From Ruminococcaceae bacterium UBA1320 (lineage in GTDB: Bacteria; Bacillota; Clostridia; Oscillospirales; Ethanoligenentaceae), in assembly GCA_002306975.1 (NCBI GenBank), contig DBTI01000158.1, positions 849-8,257 on the forward strand: a stretch of DNA of 7,409 bases, read 5' to 3'. Of this stretch, positions 4,810-7,409 are shown one piece after another. Under the pieces are notes generated by a model. The model made no database searches. It was not told the DNA's origin and saw only the letters and a list, made by a program, of their open reading frames with translations. A program made the position numbers and the translations under genes. Each line of letters starts with the position of its first letter. Position 1 is the stretch's first letter.

Positions 4810-5484
4810 TCATTTTGTCACAAATTTTTTAAGGTTTCTTTTCACAAATATCCCGAAAACAGCTGCCATTGCAAACAGCGCCGCCACACTGATTCCGGCA
4901 AAAACCTGGTATGTGAGACTTTTCTGCAGTATAAGCCCGGCAATCACCAAAAACAGAAGATAAAACACTTCAAAAACTATAGGAATATAAATTGTGCCTA
5001 TTATCAGCATAGAGCGCTTTATCGCAGAGCATCTATTTGGAAACCCCGACATTATAATAAATACCCACAAAACAAGACATAAAATCAAAGCGTAATATCC
5101 TAAAGTTGAAAGCATTGTGCCACTAGGCAAGAGAAAATCCGGCAAAAACGGTATCCTTAAGCCATAAACATTACCTATAACAGTACCTGTCGCATAAACG
5201 GCAGAGGAAACCGCCGTCTGCAAGACCATCATTTTTATATAAGATCTGTAAAACACCCGGCGCTCGATAGGCAGCGTTTTGGCAAGGTTCAGCGCATCGC
5301 CGTCGTCGCCGGAAAAGTGGAGCACCAAAAGATAGTTCATTCCGCAAACTTCAATTGATACCGCATAAAAAATAACAGCGATAAGCCATCCGCCGCCAAA
5401 AACGGTAAATACCGCCATTGCAATCAAGTCTGCTATCAAGTATTTTCTATTTATTTTGAGAAAAAATCTTTCGCAATCGTTCAA
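4810..5484 (-). CDS. ABC-2 type permease subunit, first of two
   Basis: A 224-residue membrane protein with about five or six hydrophobic segments (about 15-43, possibly two; 84-104; 126-147; 159-185; 195-214). The loop ALNLAKTLPIERRVFYRSYIKM (starting near residue 64) is the typical cytoplasmic loop of ABC-2 exporter permeases, comparable to YKILPVKK in the next gene. The start is TTG at 5484, with AGGAG about 10 nt upstream; the nearby GTG is out of frame and quickly meets a stop, and the first in-frame ATG is 22 codons in. The gene begins 16 nt after the ATPase stop, and the next permease starts 31 nt after its end, so all are co-transcribed. Together with the ATPase it likely forms an exporter of YtrBCD or bacitracin/lantibiotic-immunity kind. 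The substrate is unknown. Confidence 0.82.
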   Translation of the reverse strand: MNDCERFFLKINRKYLIADLIAMAVFTVFGGGWLIAVIFYAVSIEVCGMNYLLVLHFSGDDGDALNLAKTLPIERRVFYRSYIKMMVLQTAVSSAVYATGTVIGNVYGLRIPFLPDFLLPSGTMLSTLGYYALILCLVLWVFIIMSGFPNRCSAIKRSMLIIGTIYIPIVFEVFYLLFLVIAGLILQKSLTYQVFAGISVAALFAMAAVFGIFVKRNLKKFVTK

Positions 5485-5500
5485 GCTTTGTTCACTCCTG

Positions 5501-6355
5501 TTACTGTTTTAGCGCCATGCTTTGATAAACCATAATGTCCTCTACCGTTGGTTTTGCGGTTTTGACGCAGTCAAGTGACTGTGCAAGTACCTTTTTCATT
5601 ACACCCTCAAGGCCAGATGAGGTTTCATGAAAACCGAGGAACATTGATTTTACGCGCTCATCCGCTTTTTCTTTTTCGATGTGAACAAGGGCGTAATGAT
5701 CAAGCATTTCGTCCTTTGCCCTTGAAAAAATAATCTGGCCGCCGTCAATCATTGTTATATAGTCGGCAATTTTGTCAAGGTCGGAGGTTATATGCGTTGA
5801 AAAGAGCACCGATTTACAGTCGTTTGAAATGATGTCGTAAAGCATATCCAGAAACTGAGTACGCGCCACCGGATCAAGCCCCGCCGTGGGCTCGTCAAGG
5901 ATAAGCAGATCCGGATTATGCGCAAGCGCCATCACTATCTGAAATTTCATCTGCATGCCTTTTGAGTATTCATTCAGCTTCATTTTCTCGTCAAGTTCAA
6001 ATTTTTGCATGAGCCGCCGCCACTTTGCGTCATCAAAATCTTTATAAAACGCCGCAATCGTGTTTTTGACTGTTTTAGCGCGATAACTCTGCGGATAGAT
6101 AAGCGAATCAAAAACCACGCCAACGCGCGACTTTGTCTCTTTTTCTGCTTCTGCTACCGACTTTCCGAAAAATTTCACCGTTCCGCTTTTCTTAGGGATT
6201 ATATCAAGTATTGTTTTTATAAATGTTGTTTTGCCTGCTCCGTTTTTGCCGATAAAACCCATAATTGTGCCCGGCTCAAGGACAAGGTCTATATTTTTTA
6301 GCGAAAACCTGCCAACATCCGCGCAAAGACCGTTTACTTCTAGAATATTACTCAA
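5501..6355 (-). CDS. ABC transporter ATP-binding protein (YtrB/YxlF-like)
   Basis: A 284-residue ATPase energising the two permeases downstream. Walker A is GKNGAGKTT (36-44), Walker B is LLILDEP (150-156) with catalytic E155, and the switch histidine is H188 in STH. The signature is degenerate, YSKGMQ (130-135) in place of LSGGQ, and the Q-loop region reads VVFDS with no clear glutamine. Both variations are common in ATPases encoded next to YtrA-type regulators and do not suggest a dead enzyme. A C-terminal extension of about 70 residues (from about 215) follows the nucleotide-binding fold. The start is TTG at 6355, which overlaps the GntR stop as TTGA. GGAGGG lies 8 nt upstream within the last GntR codons, so translation is coupled to the regulator. 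Confidence 0.93.
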   Translation of the reverse strand: MSNILEVNGLCADVGRFSLKNIDLVLEPGTIMGFIGKNGAGKTTFIKTILDIIPKKSGTVKFFGKSVAEAEKETKSRVGVVFDSLIYPQSYRAKTVKNTIAAFYKDFDDAKWRRLMQKFELDEKMKLNEYSKGMQMKFQIVMALAHNPDLLILDEPTAGLDPVARTQFLDMLYDIISNDCKSVLFSTHITSDLDKIADYITMIDGGQIIFSRAKDEMLDHYALVHIEKEKADERVKSMFLGFHETSSGLEGVMKKVLAQSLDCVKTAKPTVEDIMVYQSMALKQ

Positions 6356-6735
6356 TGACTTTTCCCTCCGTCGTATATTTGATTTAAAATTTCGTTAATC
6401 TGTGATTGTGTGACCCCGCAGTTATCTGCAAACACAACGATATCCAAAAGCCTTTCGCGCAGCATCTCAAGGTTTGCCTGTTTTATTTTATCGAGGTTTA
6501 AAAGGCTGACATAACAACCGCGTCCGGGCAGCATTTCAACAACTTTTTCATGCTCAAGCTCATCATAGGCGCGTTTGACCGTTATGACGCTGACCTTGAG
6601 GTCTTTCGCCATCAGCCTTATGGACGGCAACTGCTCGCCGGATTTTAAATCGCCTTTTAATATTAACTCTTTTATCTGCTCTTTTATCTGCTCATAAATG
6701 GGCGTTTGTGAAAAATACGATACGATAAGGTTCAA
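6352..6735 (-). CDS. GntR-family transcriptional regulator, YtrA subfamily, second copy
   Basis: A 127-residue repressor. The first part (TPIYEQIKEQIKELILKGDL, about residues 11-30; LPSIRLMAKDLKVSVITVKRAYDEL, about 36-60; wing PGRGCYV, about 70-76) is a standard GntR winged helix-turn-helix. The remaining 50 residues are a short helical tail as in YtrA, with no effector domain. The start is TTG at 6735: the frame gives the usual family opening, AGGTGG sits about 10 nt upstream, and no ATG or GTG is available in frame nearby. It overlaps the ATPase gene by four bases. It probably represses this operon through the repeat at 6765-6798. It is clearly different from the other GntR protein in this window (167-544), so they are not a recent duplication. 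Confidence 0.92.
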   Translation of the reverse strand: MNLIVSYFSQTPIYEQIKEQIKELILKGDLKSGEQLPSIRLMAKDLKVSVITVKRAYDELEHEKVVEMLPGRGCYVSLLNLDKIKQANLEMLRERLLDIVVFADNCGVTQSQINEILNQIYDGGKSH

Positions 6736-6762
6736 ACACCAATCACCACCTGTTATGCTGTT

Positions 6763-6791
6763 ATTATAGTATATATACAGTAGGTTTGCAA
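6763..6791 (-). promoter_or_regulatory. SigA-type promoter of the second GntR-ABC operon
   Basis: On the minus strand TTGCAA (6786-6791, four of six matches to TTGACA) is followed after 17 nt by a perfect TATAAT (6763-6768). The start would be near 6756, only about 20 nt before the TTG start codon, leaving just enough room for the AGGTGG ribosome binding site. Confidence 0.78.
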
Positions 6792-6798
6792 TACTATA
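6765..6798. promoter_or_regulatory. Probable GntR operator of the second operon
   Basis: TATAGTAT (6765-6772) and ATACTATA (6791-6798) are perfect inverted 8-bp arms with an 18-bp spacer. They touch both promoter boxes. GTATATATAC (6769-6778) is a perfect 10-bp palindrome in the spacer, so the exact site is ambiguous. The half sites differ from those at 587-620, as expected for two repressors with separate targets. Confidence 0.6.
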
Positions 6799-6830
6799 TG
6801 GTTATATTTTTAAAAGAAAACTTCGGAAAT

Positions 6831-6859
6831 GTTTATCCCCGCTTCCGGCGTGGATAAAC
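6831..6859. repeat. Palindrome P2 in a divergent intergenic region
   Basis: GTTTATCC (6831-6838) pairs with GGATAAAC (6852-6859). One C-T mismatch, CGC/GCG and a small loop lie between. It sits between two divergent genes, where no terminator is needed. Its plan matches 1150-1177 and its core (CGC-TTCC-GGCG) resembles 3600-3627. Confidence 0.65.
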
Positions 6860-6908
6860 AAAACAATTCTTTTTACTTCTTTAATTTATAATTTATAAAA
6901 TATTTTTA

Positions 6909-6920
6909 ATTGCAATTTCA
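6909..6920. repeat. Third copy of ATTGCAATTTCA
   Basis: This 12-mer is shared with the two repeats flanking the ABC-F gene (within 1910-1924 and 3507-3521). The surrounding intergenic DNA (6860-7000) is AT-rich, and I see no convincing promoter there for the downstream plus-strand gene. Confidence 0.4.
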
Positions 6921-7024
6921 TTTGGCAAAATGCATGTTATTTTTCAAAGCCGCATTTACTATATTAACGGGCAGGGAAGTCAATGGCTATTGGCTTTTGT
7001 ATAAGTAGGATGGAGGCATAAAAT

Positions 7025-7409
7025 ATGGACACAACCTTGATTGTCTTTGAAAAAAAAGCTCAGACAAATGAGCTTTGCGAGCTTATCGCGAAGGTTCTCG
7101 GCCCGAGTATTTGTGTGCAGCCGCTGGAGTTTAACGGAGATTTTAACAGTCACAGCAAAATTGCTATTGTCTTTCCTCTTGATGAAGGCAGGATTCCGCT
7201 GCATATTTCAAGATTTATCGGCGGGTTTGCGGCTGAGCTCCAAACCAAAAAAGTTGCTTTTGTCTGCCTTTCCGGGAACAGGGTGACTGCCGGGCGTGCT
7301 TTAAAATCAGTGTCACACGGGTTTTCGGGGAACGTCGTATTTTCAACAAGGGTTCCGATTTTCATAAGGCCGAACGCTGGTATGACTGGCGCGAGCCGTG
7401 CGATTTCTG
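7025..7409 (+). CDS. Protein resembling the flavodoxin fold, N-terminal part only
   Basis: An open frame of 128 codons runs off the right edge without a stop. ATG at 7025 has a strong GGAGG at 7012-7016, 8 nt upstream. The opening (TLIVFEKKAQTNELCELIAKVLG, from residue 3) looks like the beta-strand, phosphate-binding loop and helix of flavodoxins, and KIAIVFPLDEGRIPLHISRFI followed by KKVAFVCLSGN resembles their second loop and third strand. The glycine/serine/threonine-rich FMN phosphate loop is replaced by EKKAQTNE, so FMN binding is doubtful. It could be a flavodoxin-like domain of a larger redox protein or an unrelated alpha/beta protein. The gene is real on start signal and length. The fold is a guess from pattern, and the function is unknown. 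Confidence 0.7.
   Translation, partial: MDTTLIVFEKKAQTNELCELIAKVLGPSICVQPLEFNGDFNSHSKIAIVFPLDEGRIPLHISRFIGGFAAELQTKKVAFVCLSGNRVTAGRALKSVSHGFSGNVVFSTRVPIFIRPNAGMTGASRAIS

Noticed and set aside
7150..7365. Minus-strand frame opposite the right-edge gene
   Set aside because: It is antisense to a plus-strand frame that has a strong GGAGG start signal and a protein-like sequence.

Overview
The window looks like chromosomal DNA from a spore-forming Firmicute, most likely a member of the Clostridia. Three things suggest this: strong purine-rich Shine-Dalgarno (SD) sites, AT-rich intergenic DNA, and a small acid-soluble spore protein of the type carried by clostridia. Taxonomy is inferred from these signs only. 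No tRNA, rRNA, CRISPR array, transposase or phage gene is visible.

Layout from left to right: (1) 1-650, minus strand: start of an operon encoding a YtrA-type GntR repressor and an ABC ATPase cut by the window edge. It has a near-consensus promoter whose -10 box lies inside a perfect 10-bp inverted repeat, the likely operator. (2) 650-1240, plus strand: a divergent alpha/beta-type spore protein gene with a strong terminator. (3) 1306-1876, plus strand: a stand-alone CBS-pair protein with its own promoter, ending at a hairpin shared with the converging ABC-F gene. (4) 1930-4024, minus strand: an ABC-F ATPase preceded by a leader of about 510 nt. (5) 4068-6798, minus strand: a second, complete GntR-ATPase-permease-permease operon with promoter and operator. 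(6) 6799-7024: divergent intergenic DNA with a perfect-arm palindrome. (7) 7025-7409, plus strand: the start of a gene for a protein resembling the flavodoxin fold, running off the edge.

The two GntR-led ABC modules follow the same plan: a small GntR repressor, translationally coupled to an ATPase by overlapping stop and start codons, and an operator on the repressor's own promoter. In Bacillus subtilis this arrangement (ytr-type operons) is induced by envelope-targeting antibiotics, so these are probably autoregulated efflux or envelope-stress ABC systems. The substrates cannot be read from the sequence.

The most interesting region is the leader between the second operon and the ABC-F gene. 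A consensus promoter (4019-4024 and 3996-4001) starts a transcript that contains one or two overlapping 10-12 codon ORFs. These lie inside a long nested stem (3849-3931), followed by alternative pairings and then a strong intrinsic terminator (3696-3736), still about 215 nt before the ABC-F start codon. This is the expected layout of a ribosome-sensing attenuator controlling an antibiotic-resistance type ABC-F protein. A family of similar intergenic palindromes, and a 15-bp inverted repeat that flanks the ABC-F gene, are secondary curiosities.
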